The position numbers were made by a program, and so were the translations under genes. DNA of 64,000 bases from assembly GCA_039583875.1 (NCBI GenBank), contig CM077157.1, positions 73,346,346 through 73,410,345 of the forward strand, given 5' to 3'. Source of the DNA: Platanthera guangdongensis. Its lineage: Eukaryota > Streptophyta > Magnoliopsida > Asparagales > Orchidaceae. This document shows positions 39,141 to 48,765 of this stretch, in pieces (position 1 is the stretch's first letter; every line of letters starts with the position of its first letter). A model generated the notes under the pieces. That model was not told the origin of the DNA, did no database searches, and saw nothing but the letters and a program-made list of their open reading frames with translations.

Positions 39141-42100
39141 ATGGCGCCTGCTGCTTCAGCCGTCACCTCTGTTGTGTCCTCTACAGAGGGTATCACCTGC
39201 CTTTCTCATCATCATCCTTGTTGGATCGTTGATTCTGGCGCTACTCACCATATCTCCTCCCAGAAGCCCCCAGCGTATCTCCCACTGCCTCATCCTGCTC
39301 GCATCACTGTGGCCAACGGAGCCACCCTCCCCGTCTTTGGCTCCGCTGATCTTCTACTTACACCAACCCTTTCTCTTTCCTCGGTTCTTCACGTTCCGGG
39401 GTCTCCCTTCAATTTATTATCAGTTAGTCGTCTCACACACGACCTTGACTGTTGTATTACATTTTCACCCTCTTCTTTTCTTATGCAGGATCGCCGCACC
39501 CGACGTACCCTTGGTCAGGGGCAGCTGGTGAATGGGTTGTACATCTTGGATATCCCACCAACTCTTCTCTCTACATCGGCTACCACCATCTCTACTGTTG
39601 ATTGGCATTGCCGTCTTGGACATGCTCCCCTTCCGATTCTCAAGCGGGCTCTTCCTGATATCTCTTTACAAGAGTTCTCCTGTGAATCTTGTGTCTACGG
39701 CAAACAACACCGTTCCTCTTTCCCCCCGGCATGTGCCAGGAGTCCTACTCCCTTATCGTTAGTTCATTCTGATATTTGGGGTCCTTATCGGATCCCTAGT
39801 ATTTTTGGCTTTCGGTATTTTGTCACGTTCATTGACGATTACTCCCGTACCACGTGGCTCTATTTACTCCATGATCGCACTGAACTTCACTCTGTCTTTC
39901 GCGCCTTTCTTCTTGAGATGCGTACACAGTTCGCCACTCCTCTCAAAATCATTCGCACTGATAATGCTCGGGAATATACGGGTCGTGCCTTCTCCACTCT
40001 CTGCACTGACTTTGGTATCATCCATCAAACTTCTTGTGCGTATACCCCTCAGCAAAACGGGGTGGCCGAACGCAAAAATCGTCATCTTCTCGACGTTGCC
40101 CGCTCTCTTATGTTCCAAATGCACGTTCCCACCGAATATTGGAACTTTGCTGTTTCCACCGCCTGTCATCTCATCAACCGCCTTCCCTCCTCTGTCCTTG
40201 ACTTTGCCTCGCCCATCCAACTCCTCTATCCCTCCATCCCTCTCACCTCTCTCCCACCACGGATCTTCGGATGTGTTTGTTATGTCCACCTTCTTGGCCC
40301 TCCTTCCGACAAACTTGCTCCTCGGGCCGCCAAGTCTATGTTTGTTGGCTACTCCCGCACTAAAAAGGGGTACGTCTGCTACTCTCCTACTACCGGCAAA
40401 ATGGTCGTTTCTGCGGATGTCACCTTCTGCGAAGACCAGCCCTTCCACTTACCCCGCACCTCCTCGTCTTCTACTCCCTCGTCTTCTGCTCCATCTATTC
40501 CCCGTCCCGTTGTCCCGGTCACGCCGTTTGTGCCCTCTTCTTCCTCCTCCCCACCCGTTCCTCCTCGGGTTCCTCCACCGCTCATCCGTGTCTACTCTCG
40601 TCGCCCATCCAAGGATGCTCCCGTGCCCCAGCTCCCTGCTGCCAGCGATAGTTCGGCTGCGGTCGATCACGCTCCCGTCTCTACGGCTCATCCCTTGGCC
40701 AACTACGTCTCTCTCCATCGGCTAACACCGCCTCACTACGCATTTGTCACCTCCCTTTCCTCTATTTCTCTTCCTAACAATGTGCAGGAGGCGCTTCACC
40801 ACCCCGGATGGCGGGCTGCTATGCACGATGAGATGCAGGCTCTCTGGGCTAACCAGACCTGGGATCTGGTTCCTCTTCCTCCTGGCCACACCCCTGTTAG
40901 CTGCAAATGGGTCTTTGTCATTAAACATGCGGCGGATGGCACTATCGACCGTCTGAAGGCCCGTCTTGTGGCCCGGGGGTTTACTCAGCAACATGGCCTT
41001 GATTACGAGGAAACATTCTCTCCCGTGGCCAAATTGAACACAGTTCGCGTTCTTCTCTCCTTGGTTGTTCATCGTCACTGGCCTCTTTATCAGCTGGATA
41101 TCAAGAATGCCTTCCTCAACGGCGATCTACAGGAGACAGTTTTTATGCAGCAGCCTCCCGGGTTTGAGACCACGGGGGAGTCTTTGGTCTGTCATCTTCG
41201 AAAATCCATTTATGGTCTCAAACAGTCCCCGCGTGCGTGGTTTGAAAAGTTCAGTAAGGTGGTTTGTGCTAGTGGCTTCACTCGGAGCTCGGCTGATTTT
41301 TCTCTCTTCACCCGACATCGGTCAACTGGGACCGTGATTCTTCTGGTCTATGTTGATGATATCCTGATTACTGGCGACGACACGGCCGGAATACAACAGA
41401 TTAAGGCACAGTTGAATTCTGCCTTTCAAACCAAAGATCTGGGCAACCTTCGGTACTTTCTTGGGCTTGAGGTCGCCCGACGCCCTGATGGTCTTGTGAT
41501 ATCTCAAAGGAAGTACTGTATGGACCTCCTTCGTGATGCAGGTTATTCTGGGTGCAAACCTGCGGAGACTCCTATGGACGCAAACCACAAGCTCTCGGCC
41601 CATAGCTCTGACTCTGACAAGCTACTTACAAATCCGGAATATTACAGACGCTTGGTTGGGAAGCTGATCTACCTTACGGTGACTCGACCAGACATCTCAT
41701 TTGCTGTAGGAGTTGTGAGCCGTTTCATGCACGCTCCTCGGACATCTCATCTTCAAGCTGTCGAGCGCATCCTTCGATACCTCAAGATCGCCCCCGGACA
41801 AGGACTCGTCTACAAGCCATCCACATCTCTATCTCTTGTCGCGTATTCTGACGCTGACTACGCAGGATCTATTGATGATAGACGCTCCACAACTGGATTC
41901 TGCACTTATTTTGGTGGACACCTCATAACTTGGCGTAGCAAGAAACAGAATGTGGTTGCGCGTTCCTCTGCCGAAGCTGAGTACCGGGCTATGGCTGCTG
42001 TTGTCTCTGAGCTAACCTGGCTTGAAGGCCTTCTGGGAGACTTAGGTGTTCGTCTCTCATCTCCGGCAACCTTATTTTGCGACAGTCAAGCAGCAATCCA

Positions 42101-42341
42101 TATTGCCAAGAATCCGGTTTTTCACGAACGAACAAAGCATATCGAAGTTGACTGTCACTTTATCCGGGAAAAGGTACAGTCAAAGAAGATAGATTTGGAG
42201 CATGTTCCTGCTACCGACCAAGTTGCGGATATCCTGACGAAAGCCCTCTCCAGGCCGCTATACTATCAGTTCTTATCCAAGCTTGGCGCCTACGACTTGT
42301 ACGCTCCAGCTTGCGGGGGAGTGTTAGAAAAGCCCATGTAA
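39141..42341 (+). CDS. Copia pol polyprotein of element F, intact (1066 aa)
   Basis: The ORF starts just before the protease (DSGATHH, residue 31). It continues with the integrase finger (HCRLGH, CESC), integrase core with D (HSDIWGP, about 210), D (RTDNAREY, about 274) and E (NGVAERKN, about 310), RT (KARLVARGFTQ, QLDIKNAFLNGD, YGLKQSPRAW, YVDDILIT at about 737) and RNase H (YSDADYAG, AEAEYRAMA, FCDSQAAIHI). It ends LYAPACGGVLEKPM with the last codons in the purine tract and LTR. This is the copia order with all catalytic residues I can check. Normal copia ORFs carry some 300 gag residues in front; here none is present in any frame. ATG 39141 is the first in-frame start after the last leader stop; initiation after an 800-base leader is unusual. 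Confidence 0.96.
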   Translation: MAPAASAVTSVVSSTEGITCLSHHHPCWIVDSGATHHISSQKPPAYLPLPHPARITVANGATLPVFGSADLLLTPTLSLSSVLHVPGSPFNLLSVSRLTHDLDCCITFSPSSFLMQDRRTRRTLGQGQLVNGLYILDIPPTLLSTSATTISTVDWHCRLGHAPLPILKRALPDISLQEFSCESCVYGKQHRSSFPPACARSPTPLSLVHSDIWGPYRIPSIFGFRYFVTFIDDYSRTTWLYLLHDRTELHSVFRAFLLEMRTQFATPLKIIRTDNAREYTGRAFSTLCTDFGIIHQTSCAYTPQQNGVAERKNRHLLDVARSLMFQMHVPTEYWNFAVSTACHLINRLPSSVLDFASPIQLLYPSIPLTSLPPRIFGCVCYVHLLGPPSDKLAPRAAKSMFVGYSRTKKGYVCYSPTTGKMVVSADVTFCEDQPFHLPRTSSSSTPSSSAPSIPRPVVPVTPFVPSSSSSPPVPPRVPPPLIRVYSRRPSKDAPVPQLPAASDSSAAVDHAPVSTAHPLANYVSLHRLTPPHYAFVTSLSSISLPNNVQEALHHPGWRAAMHDEMQALWANQTWDLVPLPPGHTPVSCKWVFVIKHAADGTIDRLKARLVARGFTQQHGLDYEETFSPVAKLNTVRVLLSLVVHRHWPLYQLDIKNAFLNGDLQETVFMQQPPGFETTGESLVCHLRKSIYGLKQSPRAWFEKFSKVVCASGFTRSSADFSLFTRHRSTGTVILLVYVDDILITGDDTAGIQQIKAQLNSAFQTKDLGNLRYFLGLEVARRPDGLVISQRKYCMDLLRDAGYSGCKPAETPMDANHKLSAHSSDSDKLLTNPEYYRRLVGKLIYLTVTRPDISFAVGVVSRFMHAPRTSHLQAVERILRYLKIAPGQGLVYKPSTSLSLVAYSDADYAGSIDDRRSTTGFCTYFGGHLITWRSKKQNVVARSSAEAEYRAMAAVVSELTWLEGLLGDLGVRLSSPATLFCDSQAAIHIAKNPVFHERTKHIEVDCHFIREKVQSKKIDLEHVPATDQVADILTKALSRPLYYQFLSKLGAYDLYAPACGGVLEKPM

Positions 42342-42493
42342 AAGGCCCATTTGATGGCCCTTTATTTCTTCTCCTTCTTTAGTCCCACATCTTGTATAGG
42401 ATTTATTCCTCTCTCTTCTCTCCTATATATTTGTATTCTCTCCTTGTATTTACATACGGAAATAATACATACAAGCTTTGGGCTCTTTCAACA
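42322..42493 (+). repeat. 3' LTR of copia F
   Basis: Identical by eye to 38147-38318 over 172 bp. It overlaps the last codons of pol and is followed by the TSD aatta. Confidence 0.96.
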
Positions 42494-43893
42494 AATTATA
42501 TCAAAAAAAATGTTCTGCCTTATTGTTTTTGTCATCATCAAAAAGCATCGTGAATCTCGTGACACTCAAGTCGGCCAGTAACTCGCACATTTTCACATAC
42601 CTCTTGCAACATGGGAAATTCCTCAGATCAAATGGATCATCTTATTGTCTTAATACATACATTCATCGCGACTCAGTCACTCAGACTAACGCTGAAAAAC
42701 GACACCAAGAAGCTCTTGCTGTCATTCACACCATGCTCGACAGGCTCACAGCAGCAGTCCAAGTCATTCCCATTCTAGCATAATACAAGCTAGTAACAGT
42801 CGGAGACCTCCGCCACCTCTTATACACACTTGAGACCCAAACTTTTGTATGACAGGAAGCTTATATCGTTCCTCATTACACTAAGTTGGAGCTCACAACC
42901 TACGATAGAAAAATAGTCATTAGGATGGCTCACTTGGTGTGAGAAATTTTTTGGCCACCAACAAACATCGTTAGCAGAATGGATTAGTCTGGCGTCCTTC
43001 TACCTTCTCGATTCAGCTCACCTATGGTTTGCTCGTTTGCAAGTCAAAAAACCAGGAATGAGTTGGGACGATTTCAAACACCGTTAGTAACAGTCGGAGA
43101 CCTCCGCCACCTCTTATACACACTTGAGACCCAAACTTTTGTATGACAGGAAGCTTATATCGTTCCTCATTACACTAAGTTGGAGCTCACAACCTACGAT
43201 AGAAAAATAGTCATTAGGATGGATCACTTGGTGTGAGAAATTTTTTGTCCACCAACAAACACCGTTAGCAAAATGGATTAGTCTGGCGTCCTTCTACCTT
43301 CTCGATTCAGCTCACCTATGGTTTGCTCGTTTGCAAGTCAAAAAACCAGGAATGAGTTGGGACGATTTCAAAAGGTTCCGCAACATATGATTCGGTCCCC
43401 CCCCCCATCTGCAACAACCCTTTGACACACTCACTATCTTGTCACAAACATATTAGTGCATGCATATCGAGAATAGTTTTATGTTATTCTAGATCATGTT
43501 ATGATAGACCCAGTGTAGTAGGTCACAAACTTTACAACGAGACTTCAGAAACGGAAACCGAGTTTGAATACTCCCGATATTTTTTTTTACTGCAACGATT
43601 TTGTCAAGCTTTGTGAGCGTCGATTGCATGTGGATCACAACAACTACAGACTGACAGGAGACACCCAAACACCCCAGAAATTCGGCGTTTTTCTCATCCA
43701 GTAATGTCTACACAACGCTCAAAAGAGTTATGTTATAATTGTAACAAGCACTACATTTATGGCCATCACTACAAAAAGTTGTTTTATATGGAAGTAGAGG
43801 ACTCTAGCGAAGAAGAAATCGAGTAAAACTAGGCAATGTACTTTGATCTCCCTCTGATCTTAAAGACAAGCTCATTTTTCCTGGAGAGAGTGA
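42494..43893 (+). pseudogene. Element G gag remnant with zinc knuckle and pol tail
   Basis: Broken frames give a gag-like stretch (about 42600-43080). Then, at about 43725-43830, comes a knuckle-like run CYNCNKHYIYGHHYKKLF followed by an acidic segment. This matches the CX2C...GHXCKKLF end of plant gypsy gag. Only some 60 bp later a short tail reading DKLIF and a purine run (ctggagagag) lead into the 3' LTR. Protease, RT, RNase H and integrase are therefore deleted, as in D. A 294-bp tandem duplication lies inside. The product would have been capsid protein; the copy is dead. Confidence 0.7.
42791..43372 (+). repeat. 294-bp tandem duplication
   Basis: The block from tagtaacagtcggag to gacgatttcaaa occurs twice in direct tandem (offset exactly 294 bp; copies start at 42791 and 43085) with only a few differences. 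It lies in the gag remnant of G and arose after its decay began, because both copies share the same lesions. Confidence 0.95.
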
Positions 43894-44264
43894 TGTTACG
43901 GGATTATAGTCTAGTTAACATTCGGGACTCTACATGCCTAGGTATCTTTAATTTAAGTGCAATTGTCCTTTATTAATGTTCGAATCATTACTGGTTGTTC
44001 GTAATTAGTAGTTATTGGTTCATTAAGATTTAGGAGTTTTGTAAGCCTTTTAATGGTAAGAAATGTTGAATGATGGTATCCGGGAAATAAGAATCTCTCA
44101 TCATGTCTTGTCCATAAATTGTGGCAGCTCGTTTTCTCTCTCTAAAAGCACACCTCACTTAGGCAATCGCAGTTCTGGCTCTGCAATATCGTCCCATCAT
44201 CATCTCCACCTCCGTTCACCTCCTTCGGCAAAGCCACCGACGCATTGCAGGTTATCCCGTAACA
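43894..44264 (+). repeat. 3' LTR of element G
   Basis: This 371-bp LTR has inverted ends, TGTTACGGGA and TCCCGTAACA. Its second half aligns with 26213-26548 and with the LTRs of D. Confidence 0.8.
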
Positions 44265-44269
44265 TATTT

Positions 44270-44943
44270 TTTATAATATTGAAAAGTATTCATTTGTGGA
44301 GTGATGGTTGATGTGAAAAGGAAATTGTTAAGGCATGTGAAGCTATTGGTAAAGTCCCACATTGGATATGTCAAAAATATATAAATGCAGAAATACTAAA
44401 TGATAGTCCCTCTCCCACAAGCTTACATGTTTAGATTGAAAACATTTCCGGCCACGTGTGTTTAGTGCAAGTTTGGGTCCCTTTGGTTCACACAGACCAT
44501 TTTTAACATCCAAAAGTGAACTTAATGCTCAAAGATGATTCAACAAATGAGAGGAATAAATTTCAAACTCAAAAGACAAGCTAATGCAATACATAATTGA
44601 TGGTAAATAAATTTTACACAAAAATCAAGCTTTCAAAGTAGAGAATTTTTTTCCTTTCTAGTGACTAGTATAAACAAAATAGTACAAAATCAGCAATAAT
44701 TCTAAATCTACAGTAGCATTGATGTATCAAAATTAAATTAATACTATGCACGACAATACCAAGATGCTAGATCACTAGAATCCGTGATAATATTTAAGAA
44801 TAAAGAACAAGGAGATTTAAAAAAAAACAGGTGAAGAAGTATAATTGCAAAGACAAATATTGGCTCCAAGTATGATGCATTTATAGTCTATCCATCTCAA
44901 CTGAGACGCCTACATAGAAACTGGCAACTAACATTGTATCTAT
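44270..44943. other. No gene seen
   Basis: This is AT-rich DNA. The phrase gtaaagtcccacattgg at about 44350 resembles a motif common in copia LTRs, but no partner or TSD is visible. Confidence 0.5.
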
Positions 44944-45165
44944 GTAACGCTCCGGTCTACTATGGGTGCGCTACAAGTCTAATGCAGCTCAATTGGTGAT
45001 GAGGACCAATTTAGAGCTCCTTTATATAGGAGGTTTGGGCTTTAAGGCCCAGCCTCAACAACCCGCCATTTAAATTAGCAGTTGCGGCCAATCAGATCCG
45101 TGGAGATGGGTTAGGGTCACTAGTCTGCAAACCTGTAGCGCACCCGCAGTAGACCAGAGCGTTAC
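44944..45165 (+). repeat. tRNA-like inverted-repeat unit 1
   Basis: The unit starts gtaacgctccggtctac and ends gtagaccagagcgttac. The right arm is complete (about 180 bp) and holds an A-box-like agctcaattggtgatgagg (from 44986) and a diverged B-box region (gctttaaggcc, about 45030). The left arm keeps only about 40 bp of its outer end. Units 2 to 4 are related. Confidence 0.75.
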
Positions 45166-45178
45166 ATAAAAAGTGTTC

Positions 45179-46682
45179 TAAACTGGTCCTCATCACCAAT
45201 TGAGCTGCAACTCAATTAGTGAGGACCAATTTAAAGCTCCACTATCTAGGAGGTCTGGGGTTCAAGGCTCAACCTCAACAACGCTGAAATAGGAGACCAG
45301 TTGTTAAATACCTCAGAGTTTTCTCTATAGTGGGTGAATAGAGATTAAAATTTTGTTTCAAATACTTAGCTTAATTCACAGAATTTGCATATACATCAAC
45401 AATCAACCACAAATAGATGCAAGTAAATAAAATCACAGCACATAATTAAAAATAAATACAAATATACAGAAGACAAAGATTATAGTGGTTTCCCTCAATC
45501 TGGATACATCCACTTTCCTACCCCCTTGGTAGGAATTCATTATCACAGTGTCTGAGTCTTTTGATCAGGAGATTTTTAGAACCAACACCAGATCTTTTGA
45601 TAAAGAGATCTTGAACCAATACAATCTAAGTCTTTTCTCAAGTAAACTCTCAGAACCTCTCACTGAATCCTTTGAAAAGCGATTCTCAAAACTTTTTTGA
45701 CAAAGTGTAAAAAGAAAATGAACGAAGATTTGTGATAGAATTAATTTTCTCTCTGTGTCCTCTCAGCAGATTTCTGAGGACTAGCAATGATGGTATCTGG
45801 AACTTTTGATGAATCTCTAAATGTCAAAATCACAAAGATTATATGCCCTATTTCCAGATTATCCTTGAATCTGCTTTGAATCTGATGTGATTTCCTCTTG
45901 AGAAGAAGAACTAATTCTCTTTTGCAGATTCAACAACAATTTAACAATTAACTGATTGATGGAAGAAATTCAATTGCTGATGATGATCTTTCAAATTTTC
46001 TCTGTCAATATCAATCTATCACGATCTGATATGAATTCCTTGATCGTCTGTAGTTGGTGATTGATGTAAGAATTCAATGATAATTCACGATCCTCTCCTT
46101 TTTATGTTGTATCTCATCATATATATATATAAGTCGACATCTTCTAACGTCTCCAAGATTATGTTATTCAAACCTCTTCTTGAATTAATTCTGATAGAAG
46201 TCTCAAAATAAATTTTGTTAAGAAATTCAATCGACGTTCTGTCGATATCATGTCGATGTATGCGTCGATATAATCCTTTAAATGTCGTTGCTTATTAAAT
46301 TTAGTTGCACTGACTTTTAATTGAAGTAGCATCAAATTCTAGTAGAAGTTATGTCGACTTCTAGTCGAAGTTGCGTCGACTTCTAGTTGATGCATGGTGA
46401 CAATTTATGACTTTTCTCTTATATTCAGTATGCTTTTCTTATGTCCTTTATATCATTGACATTCTAGTACTTCTAAAACCAAATTACTTTTACTATACAT
46501 CATGGGTAATAAATCTAAAATGTAAAATTACTTAAAATAATTTGTTAAGATAAATTATAAAAGTTTTTCCCAACAAACCCGCCATTGTAATTAGCAGTTG
46601 CGGCCAATTAGATGCCTAGAGATGGGTTGGGGTCACTGGACTACAGGCTTGTAGCACACCCACAGTATACTGGAGCGGTACA
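45179..46682 (+). repeat. tRNA-like inverted-repeat unit 2, split by a solo LTR
   Basis: About 30 bp of left arm (ctggtcctcatcaccaattgagc on the reverse sense) meet a full right arm head to head near 45208. The right arm continues with ggtctggggttcaaggc, a B-box-like word, and is then interrupted at 45285-46575. It resumes with cccgccattg and ends at tggagcggtaca. Confidence 0.75.
45285..46575 (-). mobile_element. Solo LTR, 1291 bp (minus), TSD aaccc/aacgc
   Basis: On the minus strand it starts TGTTGGGAAAAAC and ends in TATTTCA. Flanks are aacgc (45280-45284) and aaccc (46576-46580). The unbroken related units read caacaacccgcc here, so the target was aaccc and the left copy has one change. 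A hallmark, tattcacccac before ctctgagg, lies about 40 bp from its 3' end, as in the LTRs at 48766 and 62778. A cluster of gtcgac/gtcgat words lies at 46210-46390. There are no internal sequences, consistent with LTR-LTR recombination. Confidence 0.8.
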
Positions 46683-46691
46683 TACAAAGTG

Positions 46692-46759
46692 TGGCCAATC
46701 AGATTAGTGGAGATGGATTGGGGCCTGTAGCGCACCCACAGTAGACCGGGGGGTTACAT
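46692..46759 (+). repeat. tRNA-like unit 3, right-arm 3' end only
   Basis: ggccaatcagattagtgg to accggggggttacat matches the last 70 bp of the right arm of the other units. The rest is missing. Confidence 0.65.
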
Positions 46760-46775
46760 AAAAATGCACTTCTTA

Positions 46776-47134
46776 TGTAATGTCATGGTCTATTGTGGGT
46801 GCGCTACAGGTCTACAGACCAGTGATCTCAACCTCTCCACGGATCGGATTGGCCGCAGCAACTAATTCCAATGGCTTGTTGTTGAGGCTGGGCCTTGAAC
46901 CCCAAACCTCCTAGATAAGGGAGCTCTAAATTAGTCCTCATCGCCAATTGAGCAGCCTTAATTGGTGATGCGGACCAATTTAGATCTCCCTTATTTAGGA
47001 GGTCTGGGGTTCAAGGCCCAACCTCAACAACCCGTCATTAGAATTAGCAACTGCAGCCAATCAGATCTGTGGAGATGGTTTGGGGTCACTGGACTACAGA
47101 CCTGTATCGCACCCACAGTAGACCGAGGCATTAC
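46776..47134. repeat. tRNA-like inverted-repeat unit 4, full hairpin
   Basis: Two arms of about 175 bp are head to head around 46956 and complementary over their whole length, from gtaatgtcatggtctattg at the left to its counterpart ending ggcattac at the right. Each arm carries a tRNA-like A-box part (caattggtgatg) and a B box (ggttcaaggcc, matching GWTCRANNC) in the order and spacing expected for a tRNA-derived SINE head. It can be read as two SINEs joined at their heads or as a foldback element. Confidence 0.8.
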
Positions 47135-48765
47135 AATCTATACATTCTAAATCTCTAATTAAGAAATTCCTGTAGTTTGACGTGTAAAGCTTGTAAATTT
47201 ACAAAAAAAGACACAAATGTGCTTCTATTTTGATAATACATCCAAAATATAGAAAAGTCAAGAAAACTACCAACATTCACTATCAATGATTTGTTGAATT
47301 CTTGAGGTTTTAGTCGTATGAATGCAGTTACATGACTTTGCTAATTCATTTTAAATGCTTTAGGAATAGTTTGTTAATAAAGAAAATTCCAATAACGCAT
47401 GTAAATCTTCCTAAGAACTTGTACAATTGACAGTTTGATACACTTCAACCAGAGTCATGACGATTCCAACCTCATTGCAATTTTGCAGAATTTTAGTGTG
47501 CTAGAAAAAACAAAATTACTATTGTGCCATTCTAAACACATGATCTAGCACTGGACAGCTCTAATCAATGTTACTTCACTACTGTGCCAATCATTAAACT
47601 CTTATACTTTAGTGCAAGATAAGTTACTTAACCTTTGATATAAATTTGAGCATTGATTTAGGAGCCACCTGAGCCTTGACTCTATTGACAAGACTCAATC
47701 AATAAGAATATTGAGATATCTTGAATCCTAATATACTTAAACCCTTTTTAGTTGAAATGTATTGAATCAATAAGGGCACGTGTCATCATGAATATGTTGC
47801 AGTATATTTTATTATAGCTTTCTTCTAATTTTTTGTTGTTCACATAATCAACCTTATAAATGTGTGTGCACGTAATCAACCTTATATATGTGTGTGTGTG
47901 GCGTCTAAAAAAACATTAACTTAAAAAATAGGGCAGCAAGAACACACATATAACATAGTACTATTGATCGAGTCGATCTACATCAATGGAGCAAGGGGAG
48001 AAATCTTTTTATTGTTCAGTGAAGAAAATATTATTTATAAGAGTTCAAAAAAAACTTGTTTTAAGAACTCTTAACATCACGAGATATCCAACAAGATCAC
48101 TCATTTCTCTTCCTCAAACAAACACCTTGCATCCTTTGCTTAAAATTGCAGTAGATTCCTCCTCTCTTCCCATAGCCGATTAGCAAGAGAGGCGCCCTCT
48201 TAAATCATGTGTTTGCTCAATGTAGAAACTCGGCTAGATGCCAAATAGAAGAGGGATTGGGGTTGTTTTTGTCTTGCAACAAATGGTCAATATGTTAAGT
48301 CCAAAGCACGGGAATAAAAGTGAAACTTTGGATCGTAAAGATTCGCATTCACTTAGTTCACTCGAGTTGAACCAAGCCATTAACACATACAACGGCCTTC
48401 ATGTTGGCTTGTATCTAATGAGCCACCATCTGAACATTGTTATAGGTGTATTAACTCTCTTAGTCTCCCCTTATGAAACTGACATGGTCATTGCCCATAA
48501 TTGTGAAAACTATTCTACTGACACAATCTGTGTACATATTGTGAAATTGTAACGACCCATCTACTAAGGTCATGAACTATCTCATACCTGAGTGCCCGAG
48601 TAAGAGTCAAGCTTGACTCGAGCTTCTCAACAGCATCCAATTAATCTCTCATTTCTCTTCCTCAAAGAAATGCATTACGATTTAACTCTAACTAGACCCT
48701 CTTCCTTCTCTCTTACTTTGATCAATTGACTGTGATTACACAAGGGAGAGAGGTCCCCTTCATTC
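47135..48765. other. Unassigned, short ORFs only
   Basis: Two short plus-strand ORFs (47986-48183 and 48238-48552, the latter starting MPNRRGIGVVFVLQQ) have no motif I recognise. The phrase catttctcttcctcaaa occurs twice (about 48100 and 48650). No transposon edge found. Confidence 0.4.

Larger units (their letters stand above)
38147..42493 (+). mobile_element. Copia element F: intact pol, no gag, identical LTRs
   Basis: The two 172-bp LTRs at 38147-38318 and 42322-42493 are identical by eye, and the TSD aatta (38142-38146, 42494-42498) is perfect, so insertion was very recent. The primer site tggtatcagagcc follows the 5' LTR directly, and the tract ttgcgggggag precedes the 3' LTR. A 1066-codon pol ORF is intact, but the 809-bp leader has no gag. 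The pol and layout resemble element A, suggesting one lineage. F lies in element G. It looks mobile but must borrow capsid protein. Confidence 0.96.
26213..44264 (+). mobile_element. Old gypsy deletion derivative G, host of E, H and F
   Basis: Diverged LTRs at 26213-26548 and 43894-44264 align along their length (shared TAGTTAAC, a CT-rich run, AGCACACC, GCATTACAGGTTA-type end), at roughly 70 percent by eye. A decayed tRNA-Met-like primer site (taggtatcataac) follows the left LTR. Removing E, H and F leaves about 2.1 kb of internal DNA with gag remnants and a zinc knuckle, then directly a pol-tail-like peptide and the 3' LTR. RT and integrase are absent. D (50234-52609) has the same layout. 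No clear TSD survives, so the outer edges are approximate. Confidence 0.7.

Noticed and set aside
38217..39232. Gag encoded in the F leader in several overlapping ORFs (112-129 codons)
   Set aside because: The peptides are low-complexity Leu/Ser/Pro/Cys repeats in all frames, without a zinc knuckle or gag-like helices.
46940..47020. A true tRNA gene
   Set aside because: A- and B-box-like words are present, but no cloverleaf with acceptor and anticodon stems can be formed; it fits a SINE-type head.
47986..48552. A small host gene made of the ORFs at 47986 and 48238
   Set aside because: No motif, no convincing splice sites and no homologous pattern I recognise; left unassigned.
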